Positions 45,126 to 54,554 of a DNA stretch of 64,000 bases are shown one piece after another (positions within the stretch are counted from its first letter, which is position 1; every line of letters begins with the position of its first letter). Made by a program: the position numbers and the translations under genes. The stretch is from the NCBI RefSeq assembly GCF_005233845.1, contig NZ_SZQL01000019.1, forward strand, positions 1 to 64,000, given 5' to 3'. The stretch comes from Ilyomonas limi. GTDB lineage: Bacteria; Bacteroidota; Bacteroidia; Chitinophagales; Chitinophagaceae. The notes under the pieces are model-generated. The model searched no databases. It worked only from the letters and a program-made list of their open reading frames with translations, and was not told the origin of the DNA.

Positions 45126-46292
45126 CTATTTTCTTTTTGCCTTTTCCCATGCAGCACTTTGCGCCCCCATCATATAGCGGCGTATGCCCGCAATCACCGC
45201 ATAGTTCATTACACAGAAGTAATAGGGAATAAATAAAATTTTTACACTTAATTTTCTTTTTTCTACAATCCAACCCAATACGGCCAGCACATAAAAGAAT
45301 GCCTGCGTAGTAAAGAGCAGCATATAAAACTTTTCATGTGTAATAAAAGCAATACAGCCACTCAGCACAAATGCAGCAATCATCAAAAAGGGCGTAATGG
45401 TCCAGCGCAATACACGATGGCTGATGTATTGAAAACACAACACGCTATTGCGAAAAGGATTGAGTAAACTCTTCAAACGCAACACCGATTGTATGCCACC
45501 TGCTGCAATACGTATCTTGCGTTTTAATTCTTCTGTAACATTGGCGGAAGAGGTTTCCATCGCATACGCTTCGGGCTCGTAAATTATGCGATAGCCTTTC
45601 TCGGCAATGTGTAGCGAAATCATAAAATCATCCAGCACTGTATCTGGCGGCACAGGCTGATACAAACTCGTGCGAACACTAAACAATTCGCCCGCAGCAC
45701 CTACTACCGAGTACAACTCGGAGTCCCATTTCTTTAAAGCCGACTCGTACTTCCAGTAAAAGCCTTCACCGGCAGTAGCATCTGCTGTGTCTTCTATCAG
45801 CACGCGCTTCTCTCCTGCTACAGCACCTACATTGGCATCGCTGTAGTGCCTTGCAATATTTACCAAAGCATCTTCATTCAAAAATGTATTTGCATCCGTA
45901 AAAATCACAATGTTGGTTTTTACTTCGTGCATGGCGCGGTGCATGGCGTGTATTTTGCCTTTGCGTTCGGGCGAGTGCATCAGTTGTATGACACTGTATT
46001 TTTTTACCACTTCTGGCGAAGTATCCGTTGAGCCATCGGTTACAAATAAAATGTGCAGTTTACCGGCAGGATAGCGCAATGCTAAGGTGTTTTTTATTTT
46101 TTTATCCAGTATATCTGCTTCGTTGTAAGCTGCAATTATGAGCGTGCAGGAAGGCAGATTGTGAATGTCTCTATTGATTGTTCTTTTGCCTTTGAATAAC
46201 CTGCGCAGCTTCACTAGTACAAACAGCACAATACCATACCCGAAAAAGGTGTAAAAGACTATAAAAAGTGAAAACCAAAATGCAATTTTCAT
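45126..46292 (-). CDS. membrane GT2-family glycosyltransferase
   Basis: A 388-residue inner-membrane enzyme. An N-terminal helix (about 1-27) precedes the GT-A domain (CTLIIAAYNEADIL, LFVTDGSTDTSPEV, DxD-like IVIFTDANTFLNED). The region DDFMISLHIAEKGYRIIYEPEAYAMETSSANV carries the acidic base and the Q/RxxRW-like end (KRKIRIAAGG). Three to four helices at about 290-370 anchor it. The layout is like cellulose- or poly-GlcNAc-type processive transferases or exopolysaccharide transferases. It lies two bases after the upstream GT2 gene stop on the same strand, so the two are co-transcribed. Confidence 0.88.
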   Translation of the reverse strand: MKIAFWFSLFIVFYTFFGYGIVLFVLVKLRRLFKGKRTINRDIHNLPSCTLIIAAYNEADILDKKIKNTLALRYPAGKLHILFVTDGSTDTSPEVVKKYSVIQLMHSPERKGKIHAMHRAMHEVKTNIVIFTDANTFLNEDALVNIARHYSDANVGAVAGEKRVLIEDTADATAGEGFYWKYESALKKWDSELYSVVGAAGELFSVRTSLYQPVPPDTVLDDFMISLHIAEKGYRIIYEPEAYAMETSSANVTEELKRKIRIAAGGIQSVLRLKSLLNPFRNSVLCFQYISHRVLRWTITPFLMIAAFVLSGCIAFITHEKFYMLLFTTQAFFYVLAVLGWIVEKRKLSVKILFIPYYFCVMNYAVIAGIRRYMMGAQSAAWEKAKRK

Positions 46293-46294
46293 AA

Positions 46295-47215
46295 TTACTG
46301 ATTGAAGGAATAGCCTAATATTTTACTATTAGTTGTATGCGTAAAATTCCAGGTGATGGCTTTAAATAATATAGGAATAAAACGATAGTTTTTGTGGCTG
46401 ACATATTGGATAATATTTCGAGGTGAAACCACCAACAAAAAATAAAACAGGAATGAAACTCTTTTAAGTGTAGGCGCATTACGACGAATAAAAAGCAGCC
46501 GGTTGCGGTTCATAAAATACTCTTTCAGCGGCGATGCTTTGCCCACAGACATAGATTCTTTGTGATAGATCAATGCCTGCATATTCACATGCACTGTATA
46601 GCCTGCTCGTTTGATGTATTCGCACCAGTCCATCTCTTCATAATACAGAAAGAAATTCTCTGCCATCAAACCGGCTTTTTCAATGGCTTCACGCTTTATC
46701 ATCATAGCAGCACCATGTGCAAAACCGGTGATGCCGGTACAGTTGTCGTATTGTCCTTTATCTTCTTCAAACTGGCCAATGCAACGGTTGCGGCAGGTGT
46801 AATAATTCATCTCGGTATAACCTGCATATTGCAATACATTGGGGGTGTCGTAGTACCTTATTTTGGGCGATACAATACCACAATCCGGATGTATGTTTAA
46901 CGTGTGTACTAATTGTTCTACCAGGCTTTCAGTAAACTCCGTATCATTATTTACCAAAAAAAGATAGTCACCTGTTGCAGCTTTGATGCCTACATTATTG
47001 CCGCCGGCAAAGCCTAAGTTTACTTCGGAACGGATAAAGCGAACAGCAGGAAATTGCTGCTGCCATGCGGGTAGCGGATTGGTGTCGCTGCCATTATCCA
47101 CCACAACAATTTCAACCGATGGGTAAGTATTCTTTGAAAAAATAGAGTACAGCAACGCCTCGGTTAAGTGATGGTGATTGTAGTTGACAGTGATGATGGA
47201 AACGCTTTTCAACAT
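46295..47215 (-). CDS. GT2-family glycosyltransferase, rhamnosyl-type
   Basis: A 306-residue enzyme of the WcaA/GT2 group often annotated as rhamnosyltransferase. It starts VSIITVNYNHHHLTEALLYSIF, then VEIVVVDNGSDTNPL and the donor-site LVNNDTEF (DxD-like). The segment YYEEMDWCEYIKRAGY is the typical acidic acceptor-site pattern of this group. A weakly hydrophobic C-terminal stretch (LFYFLLVVSPRNIIQY) may touch the membrane. The next gene starts two bases downstream. The donor sugar is unproven. Confidence 0.88.
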   Translation of the reverse strand: MLKSVSIITVNYNHHHLTEALLYSIFSKNTYPSVEIVVVDNGSDTNPLPAWQQQFPAVRFIRSEVNLGFAGGNNVGIKAATGDYLFLVNNDTEFTESLVEQLVHTLNIHPDCGIVSPKIRYYDTPNVLQYAGYTEMNYYTCRNRCIGQFEEDKGQYDNCTGITGFAHGAAMMIKREAIEKAGLMAENFFLYYEEMDWCEYIKRAGYTVHVNMQALIYHKESMSVGKASPLKEYFMNRNRLLFIRRNAPTLKRVSFLFYFLLVVSPRNIIQYVSHKNYRFIPILFKAITWNFTHTTNSKILGYSFNQ

Positions 47216-47360
47216 TTAGCGGATATTGGATTATATTTTTGCTGCTTTTATACAGCAGCTATATTGACATTTAAAAGATAAGAATTACAAATACAATTGT
47301 TCTGTATCATACCTGATTATCTCCTGTCATTCTTATCAAATACTACAGCAATCAACGATG

Positions 47361-48218
47361 TTACGCCATTGTTTTATAATGCGAAAAAGTATCAATTGCA
47401 TCAAGCAAATTCTTATCGGTTTGTATATTTACTTTTCTTGCAAATAAACAACCAGATTGCTCCAATGCAGGAATATCCGCACTGGTTAATGTCTTAGGGC
47501 TTGGCTTTGCCTCGCTCCAGTCCATATACCGCAGGTTATCATTCACCATATCACCTCTGAAATCTGAATTAAAGAGAATGGTTTGAAAAATAAACTCATC
47601 AGGCGCCCAGGTAAGTTTGAAGAATCTTGTCACTTCGGGGTGATCATGCAGGTAATGCAGGATATACCTTGCTGCCGGCAATGTAATGGTAAACCATTGC
47701 GAGCGGCCAACCGGTTCCAGTCCTCTGGGCATCCGGCGTACCGGCATTAACTTGTTTACAACCTGTTCCAGCTTGTATTTGCCACGTATGTCATAGTTGA
47801 TCAAATGGTATTTGGTAACACGCGGTATTGCCTCATGCCAGGCATCGTAAATGGAATAAAACTCCATAAACTGCTTGCCATGATGCAAGGCAAAATACTG
47901 ATGTATAAACGAAGCCTCATTAAGCGGATAGTCTTGCCCGCTCAGCAGGTTAATGTAATCGTATTGAATTCCGGAGGCGATGATTTGTTCGAAAGCATTA
48001 AGCGTTGCCTGCACCATGCTATAAGAGCCCCAGGTTACTTTTACACGCTTTTGCACAAAGTGTACATGAGGTATATGCCGCAATGCATTAAATGCTTCAA
48101 TGTGTTGTTTTGCATCTATATGAATATAGCTATCCGCATCGGGGTGCAACAACTTGTTTGCCAGCCTTTGCAACTGCTCCGGCTGCGCATGTGCCAATAT
48201 GATGTGTGCTATTTTCAT
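47361..48218 (-). CDS. GT14-family core-2/I-branching glycosyltransferase
   Basis: A 285-residue protein resembling the core-2/I-branching beta-1,6-N-acetylglucosaminyltransferase family (PF02485). It begins KIAHIILAHAQPEQLQRLA, then YIHIDAKQ. The family segments YDYINLLSGQDYPL and GRSQWFTIT with SPDE-like TWAPDEFIFQTIL follow. Bacterial members usually modify surface glycans and some were renamed for xylosyl transfer. It has no signal peptide. The gene lies 145 bases upstream of the GT2 pair and in the same direction, so it may be part of the same polysaccharide operon. Confidence 0.88.
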   Translation of the reverse strand: MKIAHIILAHAQPEQLQRLANKLLHPDADSYIHIDAKQHIEAFNALRHIPHVHFVQKRVKVTWGSYSMVQATLNAFEQIIASGIQYDYINLLSGQDYPLNEASFIHQYFALHHGKQFMEFYSIYDAWHEAIPRVTKYHLINYDIRGKYKLEQVVNKLMPVRRMPRGLEPVGRSQWFTITLPAARYILHYLHDHPEVTRFFKLTWAPDEFIFQTILFNSDFRGDMVNDNLRYMDWSEAKPSPKTLTSADIPALEQSGCLFARKVNIQTDKNLLDAIDTFSHYKTMA

Positions 48219-48367
48219 AATAAATAAGAATGATACAAAGTTGAATATAGCAATTGATTTTATCCATTAAAATAGGCTTATACCTGCGATGAGGGGTACT
48301 TAAATTTCTTTAAGCTGCTTTGTTGCTATTAATGATTGTATAAGTTTACATTCAAATCCAACATCAA

Positions 48368-49507
48368 ATGAAAAACAGGTTTGAAGTACTCGATATTTTT
48401 CGTGGCATTTTCTCTGCAATGGTTGTTTTTTTTCACATGAGTGCTTTTACAAATACACCTGTCATCAATAACAACTTTGTAAACAACAGCGATCTCTTTG
48501 TTGATTTCTTTTTTGTGCTCAGCGGCTTTGTAATTGCATACAGCTATCGCGGAATAAGCAGTACAGATAAGTTGCAGCAGTTCCTTAAAAAAAGATGGAT
48601 GCGCATTTACCCGCTGCATTTTGTAATGCTGCTGATTTTTGTAGTAATAGAAATAACCAAGCATTTTTTCGTAGGACACATTCAGATAAACAATTTAAAT
48701 AATACCAATAACAACTGGATGAGTTTTATATCCACTTTGTTCCTGCTCAACGCTGTAAAAATGCCTGGTGTACACGATGTAAGCTGGAATATTCCAGGCT
48801 GGTCTATCAGTGCCGAAATGATTAGCTATGTGTTTTTTGGCAGCCTAATGTTATTGTTGTTTAAAATAAAAAAAGAGCAATATAAAAATTACTTTGCTGC
48901 GGCTATTGTACTGGCTGCGATTGCCATTGTGGCAATGGTAAAAGGCAACGGCATATTAAATTACAGTTATGACTTTGGCTTCCTGCGCGGGGTTGCCGGC
49001 TTTTTTACCGGTATGTTGTGCATGAATGTTTTTACAGCATGTAAAAACCGCATCAACAATTTGCCTGCAAGCTTTTTTCATTTTGCAGAATGTATGCTGC
49101 TGTTGTGCACAGGTTTCTTTATTTACGAAGGTGAAACATTCAAGCAGGTTGGTTTTATTTATCTTATCCTGTTCTTTTTATCGGTATTCATCTTTTCTTT
49201 CGAAAAAGGCTTTGTTTCCGGGTTGCTTAAGCAATCGGGCATATTAAAAAGAATGGGACAATACTCGTATTCTATTTACATGACTCATGCCCTACTGCTA
49301 AGCCTTTTTAATATTGTTTTTATACGGCTGTTGCATTTACCAGCTTCGGCTTACACCTGGTTATTTGCACTCAATTACCTGTTAATCTATAAAGTATCGG
49401 AATGGACATATAAACATATTGAAATGCGCTTTGCGGGCAAATCAAAAGCCACCAAATCCGTACAAAAAGAAGTAGTTTTTGCAAAAGAAATAGCGACTGC
49501 ATTGTAG
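48368..49507 (+). CDS. acyltransferase 3 family membrane protein
   Basis: A 379-residue integral membrane protein with about 10 helices. The start RFEVLDIFRGIFSAMVVFFHMS contains the conserved R and H of the acyltransferase 3 (OafA/NodX) family; GYSIYMTHALLL is the C-terminal SxYxxH-like motif. Members O-acetylate or otherwise acylate polysaccharides or peptidoglycan. It is transcribed divergently from the three glycosyltransferase genes, so it may decorate the same glycan. The acyl group and acceptor are unknown. Confidence 0.9.
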   Translation: MKNRFEVLDIFRGIFSAMVVFFHMSAFTNTPVINNNFVNNSDLFVDFFFVLSGFVIAYSYRGISSTDKLQQFLKKRWMRIYPLHFVMLLIFVVIEITKHFFVGHIQINNLNNTNNNWMSFISTLFLLNAVKMPGVHDVSWNIPGWSISAEMISYVFFGSLMLLLFKIKKEQYKNYFAAAIVLAAIAIVAMVKGNGILNYSYDFGFLRGVAGFFTGMLCMNVFTACKNRINNLPASFFHFAECMLLLCTGFFIYEGETFKQVGFIYLILFFLSVFIFSFEKGFVSGLLKQSGILKRMGQYSYSIYMTHALLLSLFNIVFIRLLHLPASAYTWLFALNYLLIYKVSEWTYKHIEMRFAGKSKATKSVQKEVVFAKEIATAL

Positions 49508-49548
49508 TTCGCTTAACGGTTTATTACTTAACAGCAAACATTTTTCTT

Positions 49549-49818
49549 TTACCGCGAAGAACAGGAGTTTAATGAGCTTACCCAGAGCTATTAAATCTTA
49601 TATAACTGCTTTAAACACTACAAGCGTACGAAAAATTTACAATTTAAAGGTAGTGTAATGCCGTCATTGCGAGCGGAGCGAAGCAATCTGTGGGTTGTAA
49701 TTATATCAAAATAAGCCATCCATATTGATTTACAACTAAGCACAGATTGCTTCGCTCCGCTCGCAATGACGCAGGTTTCGTACACTTATACTCTGAACTC
49801 CTGTTATCCGCGGTGATT
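49549..49818. repeat. nested element with a 31-bp perfect inverted repeat
   Basis: Two 31-base arms, starting CGTCATTGCGAGCGGAGCG (49662-49692) and ending CTCCGCTCGCAATGACG (49741-49771), are perfect inverted copies with a 48-base loop that also holds TTGTAA/TTACAA. Outside them, CGTACGAAA (49625-49633) pairs with TTTCGTACA (49776-49784). At the ends, TTACCGCGAAGAACAGGAG (49549-49567) is an imperfect inverted copy of CTCCTGTTATCCGCGGTGA (49798-49816). The outer ends match the ACCGCGGAGAA repeats at 14982 and 42159. No coding capacity. About 185 bases of AT-rich sequence separate it from the next gene. Confidence 0.85.
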
Positions 49819-50003
49819 TTTTTTAATAGCCTTATTATAATAACTCTTTTTACAACTTCCCAACCCGGCAATACACAGCACATTCGCTCCCACGAATGAT
49901 AATATAGTATCGAAAATGATTACTTTATAATCATCCATTCCATCAAATCTTTACATAGGTTTGCAACAATAGCTTTATACATAAAACTTTTTTCTACGAT
50001 TCT

Positions 50004-53000
50004 ATGCTTATGAAACTTTCACTCCGTTTATTGATTATCGGTTTGCTGGTGTGTACCTTATTTAGTTGCCGCCAAAGGGAAGGTGAACCAAGAATATTAG
50101 TCTTTACCAAAACTGCCGGTTTTCACCACAGTTCTATCCCGAATGGCGTAGATGCCATTATGAAGTTGGGCGCTCAAAACAATTTTGAGGTGGATACCAC
50201 TTCCGATGCGTCTATGATAACGGAAGACACGCTGAAGAAATATGCTGCCGTTGTTTTTTTGCATACTACCGGCAATTTATTCAATGCACAAGAGCAGTCT
50301 GATCTGGAACGTTACATACAGGCAGGTGGGGGCTTTGCAGGTATTCATGCTGCTGCCGATGCCAATTACGACTGGCACTGGTATGGCAGGTTGGTTGGCG
50401 GCTATTTCAATGGACATCCTGAACAGCAGGAAGCGGTGTTGCATGCAGTGGATAAAGACACTACCATGACCGGCAACATACCTGCTACCTGGAAGCGAAA
50501 AGATGAATGGTACAATTTTAAAAGCTTAGACAGCAATTTACATGTATTAATAACTATTGACGAAAGTAGTTATAAAGGTGGCACTAATGGCGCCAACCAT
50601 CCAATGGCATGGTACCACGAGTTTGATGGCGGACGTGCCTGGTACACCGAGTTGGGACATACAGAAGAGTCGTTTACCGATCCCGCTTATTTAAGCCATT
50701 TGCTGGCTGGCATCAGGTATGCCATTGGCGATAATAAAGAACTGAATTATTCTAAAGTGACGGCTTTGAGGGCACCCGATGAAAACCGTTTCACTAAAAC
50801 ACAGTTGGTACAGGCTACTTTTTTCGAGCCTACTGAAATGACTATTTTGCCCAATTTAGATATATTGGTAGCCCAGCGCCGTGGCGAACTGATGTTGTAT
50901 AAGAAGAATACCAACAGCGTAAAGCAGGCCGGCTTTTTAAATGTATATTATAAAACACTCCATACGCAGGGCGTCAACTCCGAAGAAGGCTTGCTGGGCA
51001 TACAAGCCGATCCTGATTATGCCAGTAATCATTATGTGTATATTTATTACAGCCCGGTGGATAGTTCAGTAGATCGCCTGTCGAGATTTACTTTTAATAA
51101 TGATACACTGGATTTAAGTACAGAAAAAGTGATTTTAGAAGTAGGCACTACACGCGAAATTTGTTGCCACACCGGTGGCTCTATTGCTTTTGGCAAGGAC
51201 GATGAACTGTTTGTTTCTACCGGCGACAACTCCACCCCCTTTGATGAGCCAAACAATCCGCCTTATAACATTCACTCTTTTGCGCCCATTGATGACCGCC
51301 CCGGACATGAGCAATGGGATTCCCGCCGTGGCGCTGGCAACACCAATGATCTGCGCGGAAAAATTTTGCGCATAAAAATCAATAAAGACGGTACGTATGG
51401 CATTCCCGAAGGGAACTTATTTCCAAAAGGCACCGATAAAACGCGCCCTGAAATTTATGTAATGGGCGACCGCAATCCATACCGCATTTCTGTAGATAAA
51501 AAGAACGGGTATTTGTATTGGGGCGAAGTTGGCCCCGATGCCAATGCAGATAGTCTTGACACCCGTGGACCGCGTGGCTACGATGAATTAAACCAGGCGA
51601 AGAAAGCCGGCAATTTCGGCTGGCCGTATTTTGTAGGCAATAATTATCCCTATCACGAGTACGATTTCAACACTGGTAAAACGGGTCCTGCCTTCGACCC
51701 GCAACATCCTGTAAACGACTCCCGCAACAATACCGGCTTGCGCGATTTGCCACCACTTAGCCCTGCTTTCATCTGGTATCCGTACGGTGAATCTGCCGAA
51801 TTTCCATCAGTAGGCAGCGGCGGCAGAACAGCTATGGCAGGCCCGGCGTATTATGCGGATATGTATCCTAAAGAAACGCGCTATCCCGATTATTACGATA
51901 AAAAAGTCTTTATATACGAATGGATACGCGGCTGGATAAAAGCTGTATCGCTGACGCCCAACGGTGATTTTGACCGGCTGGAACCCTTTATGGAAGGCAC
52001 CAAATTCAATGCGCCGATAGATATGGAAATGGGACCGGACGGCAGGTTGTATATACTGGAATATGGCAGCGGCTGGTTTCAAAAAAATACTGATGCCGGG
52101 CTTGCGCGCATTGATTATAACAGTGGCAACCGTCCGCCGGCAATTGCTTCCATAAAAGTAGATAAAACGGCCGGTGCCTTGCCTTTTAATGGAAAGGCTA
52201 CAGTGGACGTAAAAGACCCCGATCATGATGCACTTTCTTACAAGTGGACTTTGGGTAATGGCAAGGTTGTAGAAACCAAAACACCAACGGTAGATTTCAA
52301 TTATACACAAGCCGGCGATTATAATATACAGGTAGAAGTAAAAGATGATAAAGGCGCCGTGGCAAAGAGTGATGTAGTATCGGTATATGCCGGCAATGAA
52401 ATACCGGATGTAACTATACAGCTTGGCGGCAACAAATCGTTTTACCTGCCAGGCAAGCCAATACCTTATACCGTTAAGGTGCAAGATAAAGGAGCCGTTG
52501 ATAATGCCAATCTGTATATATCGGCCAATTTTGTAGAGGGCTACGACCGTGCGGGAGATGCGAACATTGGTGCAGGCACGCATATAGCCGGCAGAAACCT
52601 GGCATTTTCTATGGATTGCAAAACCTGCCATAAAGAAGCCGAAAAATCTATTGGGCCGGCTTTCATAGACGTGTCTAAGAAATACGAAAAAGACCCGAAT
52701 GCCATGAACTACCTGATGAATAAAGTAATGAAGGGCGGTGCTGGCGTATGGGGCGATCAGGCAATGCCGGCACACCCCAATATTTCGCAGGCAGATTTGA
52801 AACAAATTATTGAGTATGTAATGTCGTTATCCCAAAAAACTACCTTGCAAAAATCATTGCCGCCAACGGGTACTATTACCCCCCCGGCTGGCGCAAAAGG
52901 CAATGCTACACTGGTAGTTGCTGCCAGTTATACCAATACACCCGCCAACAACCTGAAAGCACTCACCGGCAGCAATACCGTTGCATTACCAGGCAGTACA

Positions 53001-53411
53001 GTCTCCTTTAAAGGTAAAGAAAAGGTACAGGGCTTTACCACTTTTGCCTATAACGGGCAACAAATGATGATTATGCCGCCGCAACAAGGCTGGTTTGCAA
53101 TGGACAGCATTGATCTGAGTGGTGTTTCTACCATTAATCTGAGGGGGGGGTATCAAAAAACTTTCCCAACCGACTATAAAGTGGAAATTCATTTGGACGA
53201 TGCAAATGGTAAAGTGATTGGCACCGGTACCCTTTCCGCCGATGCAACCAGTAAGGATGTTACCAACAAACTGCCGATAAGAACTGCATCAGCACACTGC
53301 ACTATACAACCTGTAACAGATGGCGCTTTCCATACTTTATACTTTGTATGTACGCCAGTAAAGAGTAATGCAGCGGGAACTGCGGCTATCTTAAGCGTAC
53401 AGTTTAAGTAA
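50004..53411 (+). CDS. ThuA-PQQ sugar dehydrogenase-PKD-cytochrome c fusion lipoprotein
   Basis: A 1135-residue envelope lipoprotein. The lipobox is LFSC with Cys at about residue 22. A ThuA domain (about 28-245, ILVFTKTAGFHHSSIPNG) is followed by a soluble PQQ-glucose dehydrogenase-like beta propeller (about 265-710, with EEGLLGIQADPDYASN, CHTGGSIAFG and GDRNPYRIS), a PKD domain (about 715-800) and a monohaem cytochrome c domain. The cytochrome domain has CKTCH (872-876) and the axial Met candidate M921 in GDQAMPAHP. A C-terminal beta-rich, carbohydrate-module-like part covers about 960-1135. It would oxidise a sugar and pass electrons to its own haem. Two starts are possible (50004 or the ATG at 50010). 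A run of eight G lies at 53143-53150. Confidence 0.88.
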   Translation: MLMKLSLRLLIIGLLVCTLFSCRQREGEPRILVFTKTAGFHHSSIPNGVDAIMKLGAQNNFEVDTTSDASMITEDTLKKYAAVVFLHTTGNLFNAQEQSDLERYIQAGGGFAGIHAAADANYDWHWYGRLVGGYFNGHPEQQEAVLHAVDKDTTMTGNIPATWKRKDEWYNFKSLDSNLHVLITIDESSYKGGTNGANHPMAWYHEFDGGRAWYTELGHTEESFTDPAYLSHLLAGIRYAIGDNKELNYSKVTALRAPDENRFTKTQLVQATFFEPTEMTILPNLDILVAQRRGELMLYKKNTNSVKQAGFLNVYYKTLHTQGVNSEEGLLGIQADPDYASNHYVYIYYSPVDSSVDRLSRFTFNNDTLDLSTEKVILEVGTTREICCHTGGSIAFGKDDELFVSTGDNSTPFDEPNNPPYNIHSFAPIDDRPGHEQWDSRRGAGNTNDLRGKILRIKINKDGTYGIPEGNLFPKGTDKTRPEIYVMGDRNPYRISVDKKNGYLYWGEVGPDANADSLDTRGPRGYDELNQAKKAGNFGWPYFVGNNYPYHEYDFNTGKTGPAFDPQHPVNDSRNNTGLRDLPPLSPAFIWYPYGESAEFPSVGSGGRTAMAGPAYYADMYPKETRYPDYYDKKVFIYEWIRGWIKAVSLTPNGDFDRLEPFMEGTKFNAPIDMEMGPDGRLYILEYGSGWFQKNTDAGLARIDYNSGNRPPAIASIKVDKTAGALPFNGKATVDVKDPDHDALSYKWTLGNGKVVETKTPTVDFNYTQAGDYNIQVEVKDDKGAVAKSDVVSVYAGNEIPDVTIQLGGNKSFYLPGKPIPYTVKVQDKGAVDNANLYISANFVEGYDRAGDANIGAGTHIAGRNLAFSMDCKTCHKEAEKSIGPAFIDVSKKYEKDPNAMNYLMNKVMKGGAGVWGDQAMPAHPNISQADLKQIIEYVMSLSQKTTLQKSLPPTGTITPPAGAKGNATLVVAASYTNTPANNLKALTGSNTVALPGSTVSFKGKEKVQGFTTFAYNGQQMMIMPPQQGWFAMDSIDLSGVSTINLRGGYQKTFPTDYKVEIHLDDANGKVIGTGTLSADATSKDVTNKLPIRTASAHCTIQPVTDGAFHTLYFVCTPVKSNAAGTAAILSVQFK

Positions 53412-53443
53412 TACAGGTCTTTTTGCAGCTACACATCTTGTTT

Positions 53444-53474
53444 AACCTGTCAGGTTTCAGGAACCTGACAGGTT
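53444..53474. repeat. AACCTGTCAGGTT hairpin repeat
   Basis: AACCTGTCAGGTT (53444-53456) and AACCTGACAGGTT (53462-53474) form a perfect 13-bp stem with a five-base loop. It follows the fusion gene by 32 bases. No strong T run follows, so it may act as an mRNA 3' end or a partial terminator. Hairpins of this sequence recur between genes in several Bacteroidota (from memory). Confidence 0.75.
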
Positions 53475-53508
53475 ATGTTGTTATAAAAGTGATCAGGTAA
53501 AAAAATAT

Positions 53509-54492
53509 ATGCATTACAACACAAATAAAGGACAGAAACTATTGGCAGGCAAACTTCTTTTATACTGCATAATTATTGCCTCTTGCGCTTGCCATACTAC
53601 TAAAAAAAATACGCTTACCAAAAAACAACCTGCTACTATGGCTAATTACTCTCCATCAGGTGATAGCATTCTGGCGCCGGGTGCAACGCTGCAATTGATT
53701 TCAGACCAGTTTGCCTTTACCGAAGGTGCAGCGGTTGATAAAGAAGGCAATGTATTTTTTACCGATCAGCCCAATAATAAAATATGGAAATACAGTACCG
53801 ATGGTAAGCTGTCTGTTTTTATGGATAGCGCTGGCAGATCGAACGGGATGTATTTTGATAATAATGACAACCTGGTTACCTGTGCCGATGAACACGACCA
53901 GGTGTGGTCTATTACCAAAGACGGGAAGGTTTCGGTGCTGGTTACCGACTTTAAAGGACACCGGCTAAACGGACCAAATGACTTATGGATAGATGCAAAG
54001 GGCGGTATGTATTTGACCGATCCGTATTACCAAAGAGATTATTGGGACAGAACACATCCAGATTCCGCACTCGGTGGCGAACATTTGTACTATTTACACC
54101 CAGATCATTTAACACTCACAATTGTGGATGACAACATCGTAAAGCCCAACGGTGTAGTAGGCACGCCTGATGGCAAGCAGTTGTATGGGGTGGATATTGG
54201 TGCAGCATTGATATATAGATATGACATTAATGAAGACGGCTCTTTAAGCAACCGGCAGTTATTTGTAAAACAGTTGGCAGATGGAATAATGCTGGACGAC
54301 AGAGGCAATCTCTATTGTGCCGGCAATGGTGTAACAGTATATAATAAAGAAGGAAAACAGATCGCTCATATTGAGGTACCCGAAAAGTGGACAGCTAACC
54401 TTTGCTTTGGGGGTAAGGATAAGAATATTTTATACATCACTGCATCAAAATCTTTTTATGCTATCCCTACGCTTGTAAAAGGTGTGGAATAA
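53509..54492 (+). CDS. SMP-30/gluconolactonase-like lipoprotein
   Basis: A 327-residue exported protein. The signal (KLLLYCIIIASC) ends in a lipobox Cys at residue 26. A six-bladed beta propeller of the SMP-30/LRE/gluconolactonase family (about 45-320) follows, with FTEGAAVDKEGNVFFTDQP and KPNGVVGTPDGKQLYG. Metal-binding Glu, Asn and Asp positions fit FTEGA (Glu), LNGPNDLW (Asn) and a late GVDIGAALIYRYDI (Asp). Family enzymes hydrolyse sugar lactones to aldonates with a divalent metal. Its position 97 bases after the sugar-dehydrogenase fusion makes lactone hydrolysis the likely next step. Confidence 0.88.
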   Translation: MHYNTNKGQKLLAGKLLLYCIIIASCACHTTKKNTLTKKQPATMANYSPSGDSILAPGATLQLISDQFAFTEGAAVDKEGNVFFTDQPNNKIWKYSTDGKLSVFMDSAGRSNGMYFDNNDNLVTCADEHDQVWSITKDGKVSVLVTDFKGHRLNGPNDLWIDAKGGMYLTDPYYQRDYWDRTHPDSALGGEHLYYLHPDHLTLTIVDDNIVKPNGVVGTPDGKQLYGVDIGAALIYRYDINEDGSLSNRQLFVKQLADGIMLDDRGNLYCAGNGVTVYNKEGKQIAHIEVPEKWTANLCFGGKDKNILYITASKSFYAIPTLVKGVE

Positions 54493-54554
54493 CTGTTGTT
54501 TTTACATTTCTTTGCGCCACAATTCTTAAATTATCTCGAATTATTCTCGTGGCT

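Noticed and set aside
51807-52805. 332-codon frame antisense to the dehydrogenase fusion
   Set aside because: The opposite strand is a well-defined multi-domain protein through this interval; the antisense reading is Cys/Tyr/Ile-rich with no domain.
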